The translations under genes and the position numbers were made by a program. DNA of 25,278 nucleotides. Origin: an uncultured Bdellovibrionales bacterium (lineage in GTDB: Bacteria; Bdellovibrionota; FAC87; UBA2466). The stretch is from NCBI GenBank assembly GCA_937903155.1, contig CALCZU010000002.1, positions 1 through 25,278 on the forward strand. Direction: 5' to 3'. Positions within the stretch are counted from its first letter, which is position 1. Each line of letters opens with the position of its first letter. Below, piece by piece: positions 13,537-21,874 of the stretch. Under the pieces are notes generated by a model. That model was not told the DNA's origin and ran no database searches. It saw only the letters and a program-made list of their open reading frames with translations.

Positions 13537-14630
13537 TCGCCGAAGTTGATTCCGCGATGACGGGCCGCTTGGAGAAACGGCGAATCCGGAATGATAAATC
13601 GGTTTTTCCCCGCACCCGTTTCTAAAGGCACGAGTTCGACGTTGTCATTTTTGTAAGCCACCATCGAATCAAAATTTCCGTCCATGACGGCCTTCACGGC
13701 AACGGCCCCGAAACGACTTGCTAAAATCCTGTCAAAACCTTCCGGCGATCCCCCTCTTAAAAGGTGGCCTAAGTTCATCGCGCGGCATTCACGGCCGGTG
13801 AGTTTTTCGAGTTGAGAAGCGACTTGATTTCCAATGCCTCCCAAGCGAATTTGCTCTGGCGAATCTTCGATAATTTTACTGATCACAACATCTCCGCCTT
13901 TTGGCTTTGCGCCTTCGGCGACAACGATGATCGAATAACGTTTGCTTTTATGGTGTAGGTCCGTCAAAAAATCCGCGATTTTTTGATATTCAAACGGAAT
14001 TTCCGGAATCAAAATCGCGTCGGCATCTCCACCTAAACCCGAGAAGAGTGCAATCCATCCCGCATTTCGGCCCATTACTTCAACCACCATAATTCGGTGG
14101 TGAGATTCGGCAGTCGTGTGGAGTTTATCGAGAGCGTCTACGGCCGTTGCGACCGCTGTGAAAAATCCAATCGTAAACTCGGTTCCATTGAGATCATTGT
14201 CGATCGTTTTTGGAATGCCGACGACTTTAATTCCTTTTTGAGACATCCCATGAGCAATACTCTGCGTGCCGTCTCCGCCAATGACGATTAAGGCATCAAT
14301 CCGTTCTTGTTTTAAATGCTGAACGACTTCATCGCTGCGATCTTCGTAAATCTTTTTGCCGTCTTTAACGACCGGTACTCGAAACGGAGTATCCACGTTG
14401 GAAGATCCCAAAACAGTTCCGCCTTTTGAAAAGATTCCCGTTGTATTATTTAAATCGAGCGGAACAAATTTATTTTCTAAAAGACCTTTAAATCCGTCGG
14501 GAACTCCCACCACCTGGATTCCATACTCGACGATGGCGGTTTGCACGACCGCTCGGATTGCTGAGTTCAGGCCTGGGCAATCGCCCCCGCCAGTGAGAAC
14601 GGCTATTTTTTTAATAGTTTTTGAATCCAT
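13533..14630 (-). CDS. pfkA: 6-phosphofructokinase (ATP/PPi type uncertain)
   Basis: Phosphorylates fructose 6-phosphate to fructose 1,6-bisphosphate. Signatures are GGGDCPGLN (14-22), GGDGT (118-122), PKTIDNDL (140-147) with catalytic Asp144, EVMGRNAG with Met/Gly/Arg fructose-phosphate contacts, and NLGHLLRGG near the C-terminus. The length of 365 aa is longer than E. coli PfkA (320). GGDGT keeps the Gly typical of ATP enzymes, while K141 in PKTIDND is the Lys typical of PPi enzymes. This mix is known in the group III mixed-substrate enzymes. The ATG is four bases after the stop of the lipoprotein gene and lacks a clear ribosome-binding site, so translation may be coupled. Confidence 0.95.
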   Translation of the reverse strand: MDSKTIKKIAVLTGGGDCPGLNSAIRAVVQTAIVEYGIQVVGVPDGFKGLLENKFVPLDLNNTTGIFSKGGTVLGSSNVDTPFRVPVVKDGKKIYEDRSDEVVQHLKQERIDALIVIGGDGTQSIAHGMSQKGIKVVGIPKTIDNDLNGTEFTIGFFTAVATAVDALDKLHTTAESHHRIMVVEVMGRNAGWIALFSGLGGDADAILIPEIPFEYQKIADFLTDLHHKSKRYSIIVVAEGAKPKGGDVVISKIIEDSPEQIRLGGIGNQVASQLEKLTGRECRAMNLGHLLRGGSPEGFDRILASRFGAVAVKAVMDGNFDSMVAYKNDNVELVPLETGAGKNRFIIPDSPFLQAARHRGINFGD

Positions 14631-14634
14631 AATT

Positions 14635-14964
14635 TTATTGTTTGAATTTGATGGCGAAGGCGTGCATTTCGGTCAGAAACCCGACCGGCTGATAATGCAC
14701 ATCAATTAAAGCGTCTGCTCTGAGTTCTTTACCGGCAGATTTCAATCTTCCTAAAGCGCCGTCGTAAGTCCATGACTTAACCGTGACTTGTCCGAGGTAG
14801 TCGTATTGCTTTCCGAGCGTTCGGCTCGTCCAAATAATTTCGGGTTCTTCAGGGCCTGAATTTTCGGGGACAAAAGCGGTCTTCGGAGTTTCGACAATAG
14901 TCGTCGAAGAGCAACCCACGACAAAAACGAGCATCAAAATGAGGCTTAAAATTTTGTGTATCAC
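14635..14964 (-). CDS. Small lipoprotein of unknown function (109 aa)
   Basis: The N-terminus MIHKILSLILMLVFVVGCSS is a lipoprotein signal with lipobox VVGC, so Cys18 would be lipidated. Ser at +2 predicts outer-membrane sorting under the E. coli rule. The rest is a small alpha/beta domain ending in ADALIDVHYQPVGF, a pattern reminiscent of YbjQ/RcsF-like small lipoproteins, though this is only resemblance. It lies four bases upstream of the phosphofructokinase gene in the same operon. Confidence 0.72.
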   Translation of the reverse strand: MIHKILSLILMLVFVVGCSSTTIVETPKTAFVPENSGPEEPEIIWTSRTLGKQYDYLGQVTVKSWTYDGALGRLKSAGKELRADALIDVHYQPVGFLTEMHAFAIKFKQ

Positions 14965-15071
14965 GTCAAGATTAATAACGTATCAGCGCCCGAAACGAAA
15001 CAATAAAAGAGATACGACGCGGCGGGTAACCGTTTTTTGACTAATGCCCTGGTTTCAGTCATCAAATAGAG

Positions 15072-17072
15072 ATGAAAATCTTCATCACCTTGTTTTTATC
15101 CACTCTGTCATTGCAACCTGTTTTCGCCGCAGAAAAGCTGACCCGCGCGCAACTTTTAAAGGGATGTCCGATTCCGGATGAAAGAGCTTTTCCCTTGAGT
15201 AAAGAAATTAAACCCTGTGACGATTTTCATGCCTATGTTTGTTCGGAGGTCGAAAAGTCGTTCAAGTTGCCCGAAGACCGTTCTTATTGGAATTTTGCTT
15301 TCGTCGACAATAGCGAAAGACTTTTATATGCGAAGAAAACATACTTTCAGCGACTTGAAGACGGAGCTGAACCTTTAAGCGATCGCGCCAAACCGATTAA
15401 AAATTATTTCCTCGCCTGCATGAGCGAAAAAGCGACGGCTCAAGAAGAAAAGAATAAAGTCGCAAAAGAGAAAGCAGTTTTAAAACCATTAGCGTCTTGG
15501 AAAGAACTCATCGAGCTTTCGGGTTCGCGGATGGACCAACCCGATTACAAATTTATCGATTTTGACCAAATCGCAAATCAAAAGGACACAAATCGCTATG
15601 ATGCTTTGTTTATGTCCAAAATCATGACATTGCCCGAACGGTCTTATTATGAACGGAAAGATTTGCTCGTCGACTATCAAAAATTATTAATCCTTTTCTT
15701 TAAGACGATCGAACTTGATGAACCTGAAAAACGCGCGGATTGGGTGATTGCTTTTGAAAAAGAAATTGCCAGTAGGTATCCACTGCCGAGAGATTTCAGA
15801 CAGCGTCTCTCGACAGATACGTACATTACACGCGCGAATCTTTTGAAAAAATACCCGAAGCTTGCTTTGACGAGCATTTTGAAAAGAATTCCTGAGAAAA
15901 CCCCTATCCGAAATCTAACGCCGGAGACATTGGACTGGCTAAATACTTCTCTTGAAACGCTTCCCATCGAACAGCTGAAGAGCGTTTTTCTTTTTCACGC
16001 GCTCTCGCACGATATGGATGATGCCTATCCCGAATTCTACAAAGCTCTATTTGAATTTTCGAAAAAATACTTAGGCGGGCCGTCGGTGCGCCCTCCTCGG
16101 CAAGAGCGCTGTACGAAATTAGTCATGGGTTCTTATGGAAGAGAACTCGATAACGAACTCATTCCGATTCTTTTTCCGGATTTCGACGAGGCGGCCGTAA
16201 AAGAGATGGCCGAAAGTGTTCGAAAAACATTGATCAAAGATCTCGAAAAAAATACTTGGCTAGGAGCGGCTGCAAAAAAAGAAGCAAAGAAAAAAATCGA
16301 AGTCGCAACCCTTTACTTGGTTCAGCCTAAGAACGACGAAGAATGGTATTTTAACCCAGTTTTAAATTTCTCAGCCGAAACACCGAAAGAGAATATTCGA
16401 AAACTTCAAAAGGCACTGATCGAAAGAGATATCGAAGAGCTTTCGCAAAAGCGACCGAAAAATCGCTGGAGTATGGCGCCCCTCGTTGTGAATGCCTATT
16501 ATTCTCCATCAGACAATAAGTTCACTTTGCTTTTAGGAATTCTCCAGCCGCCGATGTTTGATTCAAAAGCCGAGCGATATAAAAATCTGGCGGCAATCGG
16601 TTCGGTTGTAGGCCACGAACTCGGCCATTCGATTGATGACAATGGATCGAAATATGATTCAACCGGAAATCTTCGCCAATGGATGACGAAGAAAGATCTC
16701 GAAAAATTTAAAAAGCTGACAGAGCCCTTAGTCGAACAATTTAATAAGATTGGTCACGACGGAAAACTGACTTTAGGCGAAAATATTGGCGACCTCGTCG
16801 GCGTGACGTCGGCGTATGAAACCGCGTTCGCAGGACAAAAAGTCGTCACCGAAGAACAGAAGCGAGGATTCTTCATCGCCTACGCAAAAAACTGGTGCAA
16901 TGTCATTCGCCCCGAGCTCGAAAAACTCTTTATCAAGACCGATCCCCACGCGATGGGCTTTGCGCGCATCAACAACCAAGTCGTCCACCAGCAGGCTTTT
17001 TACGATGCGTTTGAATGCAAAGCCGGGGATAAGATGTATCTCGAACCCAAATCTCGTGTGAAGGTTTGGTAG
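15072..17072 (+). CDS. Exported M13-family (neprilysin/PepO-like) metallopeptidase
   Basis: A zinc endopeptidase likely acting outside the cytoplasm on short peptides. Residues 1-19 form a signal peptide (MKIFITLFLSTLSLQPVFA). The peptidase half has the substrate-binding VVNAYYSPSDN, zinc motif HELGH (H515, E516, H519), third ligand E570 with D574 in GENIGD, and the closing region that ends in VW as in other M13 enzymes. The large N-terminal cap domain (about 25-440) has CDDFHAYVCS, the M13 signature with its paired Cys. At 666 aa it is a typical M13 size. It is a single gene with a gap of about 80 bases to the Clp-FtsH fusion gene, so both proteases may be expressed together. Confidence 0.94.
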   Translation: MKIFITLFLSTLSLQPVFAAEKLTRAQLLKGCPIPDERAFPLSKEIKPCDDFHAYVCSEVEKSFKLPEDRSYWNFAFVDNSERLLYAKKTYFQRLEDGAEPLSDRAKPIKNYFLACMSEKATAQEEKNKVAKEKAVLKPLASWKELIELSGSRMDQPDYKFIDFDQIANQKDTNRYDALFMSKIMTLPERSYYERKDLLVDYQKLLILFFKTIELDEPEKRADWVIAFEKEIASRYPLPRDFRQRLSTDTYITRANLLKKYPKLALTSILKRIPEKTPIRNLTPETLDWLNTSLETLPIEQLKSVFLFHALSHDMDDAYPEFYKALFEFSKKYLGGPSVRPPRQERCTKLVMGSYGRELDNELIPILFPDFDEAAVKEMAESVRKTLIKDLEKNTWLGAAAKKEAKKKIEVATLYLVQPKNDEEWYFNPVLNFSAETPKENIRKLQKALIERDIEELSQKRPKNRWSMAPLVVNAYYSPSDNKFTLLLGILQPPMFDSKAERYKNLAAIGSVVGHELGHSIDDNGSKYDSTGNLRQWMTKKDLEKFKKLTEPLVEQFNKIGHDGKLTLGENIGDLVGVTSAYETAFAGQKVVTEEQKRGFFIAYAKNWCNVIRPELEKLFIKTDPHAMGFARINNQVVHQQAFYDAFECKAGDKMYLEPKSRVKVW

Positions 17073-17155
17073 GGCGGTGCCTGTTACCCTCTAGCCGTTG
17101 ATTACCTCCCCAGTTTTTCAAGAGTTTTAAATAGTGTTTACCGCTGCAGTGCGCA

Positions 17156-20100
17156 ATGCTATTGCTTCGAATTATGAGTCGGATTTGTTTGAGCCTTTTC
17201 AGCTTATTTTCCATCCTGATTTTTAGCGTGGCTTTAGTCGCAAAAGCGGAAGATCTTTATGTCGCGGAAAAGCCGGGGGGGGATATTTACCGACTGCAAC
17301 AAGGCCCGGATGGAATTCTTTGGAACAAAGTCGACCCTGTCGAATTAAAGAGCACCCTAAAAAAAGGCTACTTTTCAACGAGCGCATTTGAAACGCAACT
17401 CGCAGGAGATGGCAGGAGCTTTCAATTTCGAAGGCTCACTCCGCAGAAAAAAGGAAAGTGGAAAACAATTCCGCTTCCGGATACAGAAGCTCCTGTTTTA
17501 ATGGCGATTGTGGATGGAAAAGAAAATTTCTTCCTGAAAACTCCCAGAGGATACCATTTTATCAGCCACGATGGGGCAGTGCTCTTGAAGCCCTATCTTG
17601 AAGAAAACGGTTTTCCAAAGGAAACCATTGTCATTGCACCTTTTTTGAACGGAACGGGCTGTTTAGCCGTGACCAAAGAAAGGGCTCTTTACAAAGTCGT
17701 TGTGAAAAAAGACAAAGCCCATTACTGGTTTGAAACTACTCAAATTACAAAGCCTAAAACCACCGACTATGTGCATTCCGCAGGAGTAAATACCGTCGTC
17801 GACTTTCAAGATGGAACTTATGGGGTGGTCAAAAACATGGAAGACCTCACTCCGGAAAACTTAAACGAGTCGATTGAGTTTTTCCATCTTTCCCCACTGA
17901 AAAAGTATGAGTTTTTCGGATCAAATTGTCATACCTTTGAGGACACCATACGCACGGCGGCCAACCTAGCAATTGAATACTATAAAATATACGGAGAGCG
18001 GGCTGGGCGCCTCGAATCCCAGAGAGAACAAGCGACTCTGCCCGTCCCAAAAGTCCTCTCCGCCACCGAATTCAGGAAGGAGCTCAGAAAAAAAGCAAAA
18101 AGTGAATGGGATACGATTGAGAAAGGAACTTCGAGATTTCTCACCGAAGAGGTGATGGAAGCGAAGGTTGAAGGACGCGAGGAAATCACTTTTGGACGCG
18201 AAAATGAATCGCTCGCAGTCCTCGATACTTTGATCCGATTGAAGGGAAGAAATCCGGTCCTTGTGGGAGAAGCCGGGGTCGGCAAAACGGAAATCGCGAA
18301 AAATCTCGCAAAAATTTTTTTTGAGCGAAAACTTCCCGAAGCACTCTTGTATCAAGAGTTGTTTAAGGATGTGGTAATGCTTGAGACAAGTCCCTCCCAG
18401 ATTTTAAGCCTCGCGAAATGGGTAAATGACATGGACCAGGTGAATGCCGTGCGTGAATATTTAGACGCGATCATGGCTTTCCAGGAAAAGACGGGCATCA
18501 ACATTATTTTGTACGTCGACGAAGTCCACAGGTTTAGACGGGTTCAATGGAATGAATTTAAAACAGCGATGTCAAGTCGGGACGGGATCTCTTTTATTGG
18601 CTCTACGACTCACCGCGAGTTTGGTCTGATGGTACAAAAAGACAATGCCTTGAAAAGGCGTCTGCAAGCCATTCCGGTTCGCGAATTTACGGTTGAAGAG
18701 ACCCGACGCCTTCTTATGGAAAGTGTCCTTCCGAAGTTTCAGAAGACCTTTGGCGGAGAAGACGGTGATGCGCAAATTCTTTCCGAAGCCGTGGACGCCG
18801 CCATTCTACGAGCGAACGAATATGCTCCACATACGTCGCGCCCCGAAGGGCCTATCATCACTCTACAAGATGCTTTGATCGCGGCACATCGCAAGGCGGG
18901 AAAACGCGCTCCGACTCTGACGGCAAAGGATGTCGGACAGTTCGTCTCCGATCGCTTGCGTGTCCCGCTGGATCCCACGGATTTGAAAAATTTTTACAAG
19001 CAGATAGAAAAACTGCGTCAGACTCTGCGTGAGGAAGTCGTGGACCAAGCAAGAGTGACCGACGCGATGGCGGATTTATGGCAAGACGTGATGCTCGGGC
19101 TCAATGCGAAGGATTCTCATCGAGTCTTATTAGTGGCAGGACCCACAGGTGCGGGAAAAACATTTTCAGCGCAAACGTTTGCACGAATTGCTTTAGGCGA
19201 TGAAGAAAGAATGCTCGAGCTAGATGGGACAAAATACAAAAGAACGGCGGATCTCTGGACGCTTCTAGGTGCCGTACCAGGGCATATTTCTTCCAATAGG
19301 ACTCGAGGGGTGCTCCCGGAATTTTTAAGCGGAAAAGGGCAAGGGGTAAACGTCATCGTTATCAATGAGCTCGACAAAGCTTGCCCTCAGTTTATCGAAG
19401 CCATTATGGAGATGCTGGACACCGGGAAACTCGTCGGAAACGACGGAAATACCTATTTCCTGGGAAAGTCGTTGATCGTTCTTACGACGAACAAAGGAGA
19501 CGACCGGATTTATCCTCGCGGGAGAGGGCAAGCGATCAGTCGTGCCGAACTCGAAAAACGTCTGGATAATTTTCGAGACCAGGATATTAAAAATTTTTTA
19601 ATTGAAAAAGATCCCAAAGAACGCGCGAACCCAAAGCAAGGTCTCCCCCCTTCGATTGCCGCGAGAATTCACCGAGCTGTCCCCGCTGGACCTCCTTCTC
19701 GTGAAGGAGCCATTGAGATTGCGGAGAAAGAGGCAAATCGTCTTCGAGCGCAATTGTACGAGCGCCATCAGATTCAACTTGAACTGGGAAAGAGCGTTTT
19801 GACCCATATTGTGGATTCCGTTTATGTTCCCGAAGACGGGGTTCGCAATATTTTAACGGAAGTGAGAACGGTTTTTGAACGTGCTTGTTCGGCCTCGGTC
19901 ACAAAGCTAAACGTTAAAACAGAGGCTTCGGTCAAAGTTTTTTATGAAGAAAGCTCCGAGCTCGATTCCGTCCTGTATCAAGTTCAGGAATCAAAAAAAT
20001 TAAAGAGAATCTCGATTTTAGGAACGGCACCCCTGGGAGTGATTGAGAACGCGCTCTTGGATCCGCTCGCAAGGGGTAAACTCAAAAACTTGCAGGAAGG

Positions 20101-21769
20101 GCTCGAAGAATCTGTGTTTGGACAATCGGATGCCGCCGCATTGACTGCAAAAGCCGTTCGTTCGAGAGCGGCGAATCCGGAGCGAAAACGTCCGGCGTCT
20201 TTTTTATATTTAGGTCCCACGGGCACTGGCAAAACCGAGATGGCGAAAGCCTTGACCAAGAAACTCTTCGGCGACTCCAAACGTATGTTCTCGTCTGACA
20301 TGGGGAAAATCCGGGATAAAGCCGGGTTTAATGAAATTTTCGGATCGCCTGGCGGAACGAACGTCAGCGCGTTCGAGCAATTCTTATTGGCCCATCCTGA
20401 AGGCGGCACAGTTTTATTTGACGAAATTGGCAATATGGGAAGTTCGACAGGGTCGGGCCGACAAGTGCGAGAATCGCTTTTGAAGTTTTTTTATACCATT
20501 TTGGATGAAGGCACGTGGAAAAACGCGGAAGGTAAGGTCTATGACTTGTCCAGGTATGCTTTCGTTTTCACATCCAACGAAGGGCAAGAAGAGTTTGAAA
20601 AGTACACCAATGACGAGCAAAGACTTCAAATTTGGGAAGATTTGAAACGCCCCGAAAATATCATCCAGCTTCTCAGGAAACATGATTGGCCCGAGCCTTT
20701 AATTGCGCGATTCATGGGCAATATTGCGCTTTTCAAACCGCTTCTAAAAAACGAACGCGCAATCGTCAGTAAAAAACTCGTGCATCGGGCGATTTCCCCT
20801 CTTCTCAATCACCACGGGGTTAAATCGGTGAAAGTCACGCCGCAGTTTTATTCCGAGCTCGCGGAAACTTTTTTTTCGCATAAAATGGGGGCGCGTTCCA
20901 TTGAGGGTTTCAGCGAACAGACAATTGTCGACCTTTTGACTCGGGCCATTTACGAAAAAGACGATCCGTATTTTTTAAAGGGTGCGACGATTCGGATGAA
21001 TTTAAGCGATAGTTTTTCAGGCCAATTCCTCTATTCCGGTAATTCTCCGCCGAAGAGGGAAGTGATTTTAAGAGTGGAAGTTGAAAGTCAAGGCGGAGAG
21101 AAGCTTGCGTACGAAATGGACGTGACAAACCAGGCTTCGACTAAAATGCTTCACTCAAAACACAATGCGATTCAGGTGGCCGTTCACGAAGCAGGCCATG
21201 CGATCGTAAATGATCCAAAACGAACCGGGCGGGATTCTAAGATCATTTCCATTGAGCGGGGCGGCGATGGAACGGAGGGCGCTGTCACAAGATCGAAAAA
21301 TCCCGATAAAATAACGATGACTCGCAATGATGTCGTTGCGATGATTGGGGCACTTCTTGCTGGCCGGGAAGCCGAAAGATTTTTTGGTTTTCAGGAAAAC
21401 TCGGGCTGGATAAGTGATCGCGACAAAGCGCAGGAGCTTGCCAAAAACGCAGTCCTCGAATTCGGGCTGGCGGGTGATGCCTACTCTTTCAGCTCATCTA
21501 AAAATCAGCGCCTCACCAAGGCCCAGGAGGCGGCCGCTCTCGAGCTTTTAAAAGAGGGTGAGAGTTACGCTCGAGAACGCGTTGAAAAGTATCAAGTTGA
21601 AATTCAGCTCCTGACGAATGAACTTGTGAAAAAAGGGGTTGTTAAAGAGGATGATTTTTTAGCGGTCCGCAAAGCCGCTGCTCGGTCCGATTGTTCGTCT
21701 CGTTTAAAATCCATCGCAAGGCAAATCAAAAACGCGGCAAAAGAGAACAACAAGCCCGTCGCTTTTTGA
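17156..21769 (+). CDS. Triple Clp-type AAA+ / FtsH-type M41 peptidase fusion (1537 aa)
   Basis: An apparent single-chain ATP-dependent zinc protease. Residues 1-31 look like a signal peptide or membrane anchor (core LSLFSLFSILIFSVALVA, then KAED). Residues ~32-340 match no family I recognise; they hold H207 and N257-C258. Module 1 (~345-610) has Walker A GEAGVGKT (371-378) and Walker B VDEVH (D455, E456), as in Clp domain 1. Module 2 (~625-960) has GPTGAGKT (662-669), but its Walker B reads INELDK with N737 for Asp. Module 3 (~995-1300) has GPTGTGKT (1020-1027), LFDEIGN (D1089, E1090) and sensor-2 GAR, as in Clp domain 2. The end is an M41 peptidase: HEAGH (H1344, E1345, H1348), LAGREAE and third ligand D1421. 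All zinc-site residues are present. The first ATG is uncertain: another lies at 17174 and neither has a clear Shine-Dalgarno. It could also be a disaggregase that degrades. Confidence 0.85.
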   Translation: MLLLRIMSRICLSLFSLFSILIFSVALVAKAEDLYVAEKPGGDIYRLQQGPDGILWNKVDPVELKSTLKKGYFSTSAFETQLAGDGRSFQFRRLTPQKKGKWKTIPLPDTEAPVLMAIVDGKENFFLKTPRGYHFISHDGAVLLKPYLEENGFPKETIVIAPFLNGTGCLAVTKERALYKVVVKKDKAHYWFETTQITKPKTTDYVHSAGVNTVVDFQDGTYGVVKNMEDLTPENLNESIEFFHLSPLKKYEFFGSNCHTFEDTIRTAANLAIEYYKIYGERAGRLESQREQATLPVPKVLSATEFRKELRKKAKSEWDTIEKGTSRFLTEEVMEAKVEGREEITFGRENESLAVLDTLIRLKGRNPVLVGEAGVGKTEIAKNLAKIFFERKLPEALLYQELFKDVVMLETSPSQILSLAKWVNDMDQVNAVREYLDAIMAFQEKTGINIILYVDEVHRFRRVQWNEFKTAMSSRDGISFIGSTTHREFGLMVQKDNALKRRLQAIPVREFTVEETRRLLMESVLPKFQKTFGGEDGDAQILSEAVDAAILRANEYAPHTSRPEGPIITLQDALIAAHRKAGKRAPTLTAKDVGQFVSDRLRVPLDPTDLKNFYKQIEKLRQTLREEVVDQARVTDAMADLWQDVMLGLNAKDSHRVLLVAGPTGAGKTFSAQTFARIALGDEERMLELDGTKYKRTADLWTLLGAVPGHISSNRTRGVLPEFLSGKGQGVNVIVINELDKACPQFIEAIMEMLDTGKLVGNDGNTYFLGKSLIVLTTNKGDDRIYPRGRGQAISRAELEKRLDNFRDQDIKNFLIEKDPKERANPKQGLPPSIAARIHRAVPAGPPSREGAIEIAEKEANRLRAQLYERHQIQLELGKSVLTHIVDSVYVPEDGVRNILTEVRTVFERACSASVTKLNVKTEASVKVFYEESSELDSVLYQVQESKKLKRISILGTAPLGVIENALLDPLARGKLKNLQEGLEESVFGQSDAAALTAKAVRSRAANPERKRPASFLYLGPTGTGKTEMAKALTKKLFGDSKRMFSSDMGKIRDKAGFNEIFGSPGGTNVSAFEQFLLAHPEGGTVLFDEIGNMGSSTGSGRQVRESLLKFFYTILDEGTWKNAEGKVYDLSRYAFVFTSNEGQEEFEKYTNDEQRLQIWEDLKRPENIIQLLRKHDWPEPLIARFMGNIALFKPLLKNERAIVSKKLVHRAISPLLNHHGVKSVKVTPQFYSELAETFFSHKMGARSIEGFSEQTIVDLLTRAIYEKDDPYFLKGATIRMNLSDSFSGQFLYSGNSPPKREVILRVEVESQGGEKLAYEMDVTNQASTKMLHSKHNAIQVAVHEAGHAIVNDPKRTGRDSKIISIERGGDGTEGAVTRSKNPDKITMTRNDVVAMIGALLAGREAERFFGFQENSGWISDRDKAQELAKNAVLEFGLAGDAYSFSSSKNQRLTKAQEAAALELLKEGESYARERVEKYQVEIQLLTNELVKKGVVKEDDFLAVRKAAARSDCSSRLKSIARQIKNAAKENNKPVAF

Positions 21770-21825
21770 CAATTAGAGACGTAAGTATTGGGAAATGCTA
21801 CATTTAGCTGAAATAGTTGTCGCCC

Positions 21826-21870
21826 ATTACAATTATATTTAGAATACCATTACAATTACCGTTACAATAG
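21826..21870 (+). promoter_or_regulatory. Three TTACAAT direct repeats before the wHTH-ATPase gene
   Basis: ATTACAAT starts at 21826 and 21849, and GTTACAAT at 21861, so the spacings are 23 and 12 bases. The first two copies share the longer CATTACAATTA. The set ends just before the start codon of the downstream gene. Direct repeats with about one- and two-turn spacing suit an operator, possibly bound by the gene's own winged helix. TACAAT also resembles a -10 box, so one copy may be the promoter. Confidence 0.5.
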
Positions 21871-21874
21871 AGTG

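Noticed and set aside
17156..21769. Reading the large protein as ordinary ClpB
   Set aside because: It lacks the Clp N-domain and coiled middle domain, has a third AAA+ module, and ends with an M41 peptidase.
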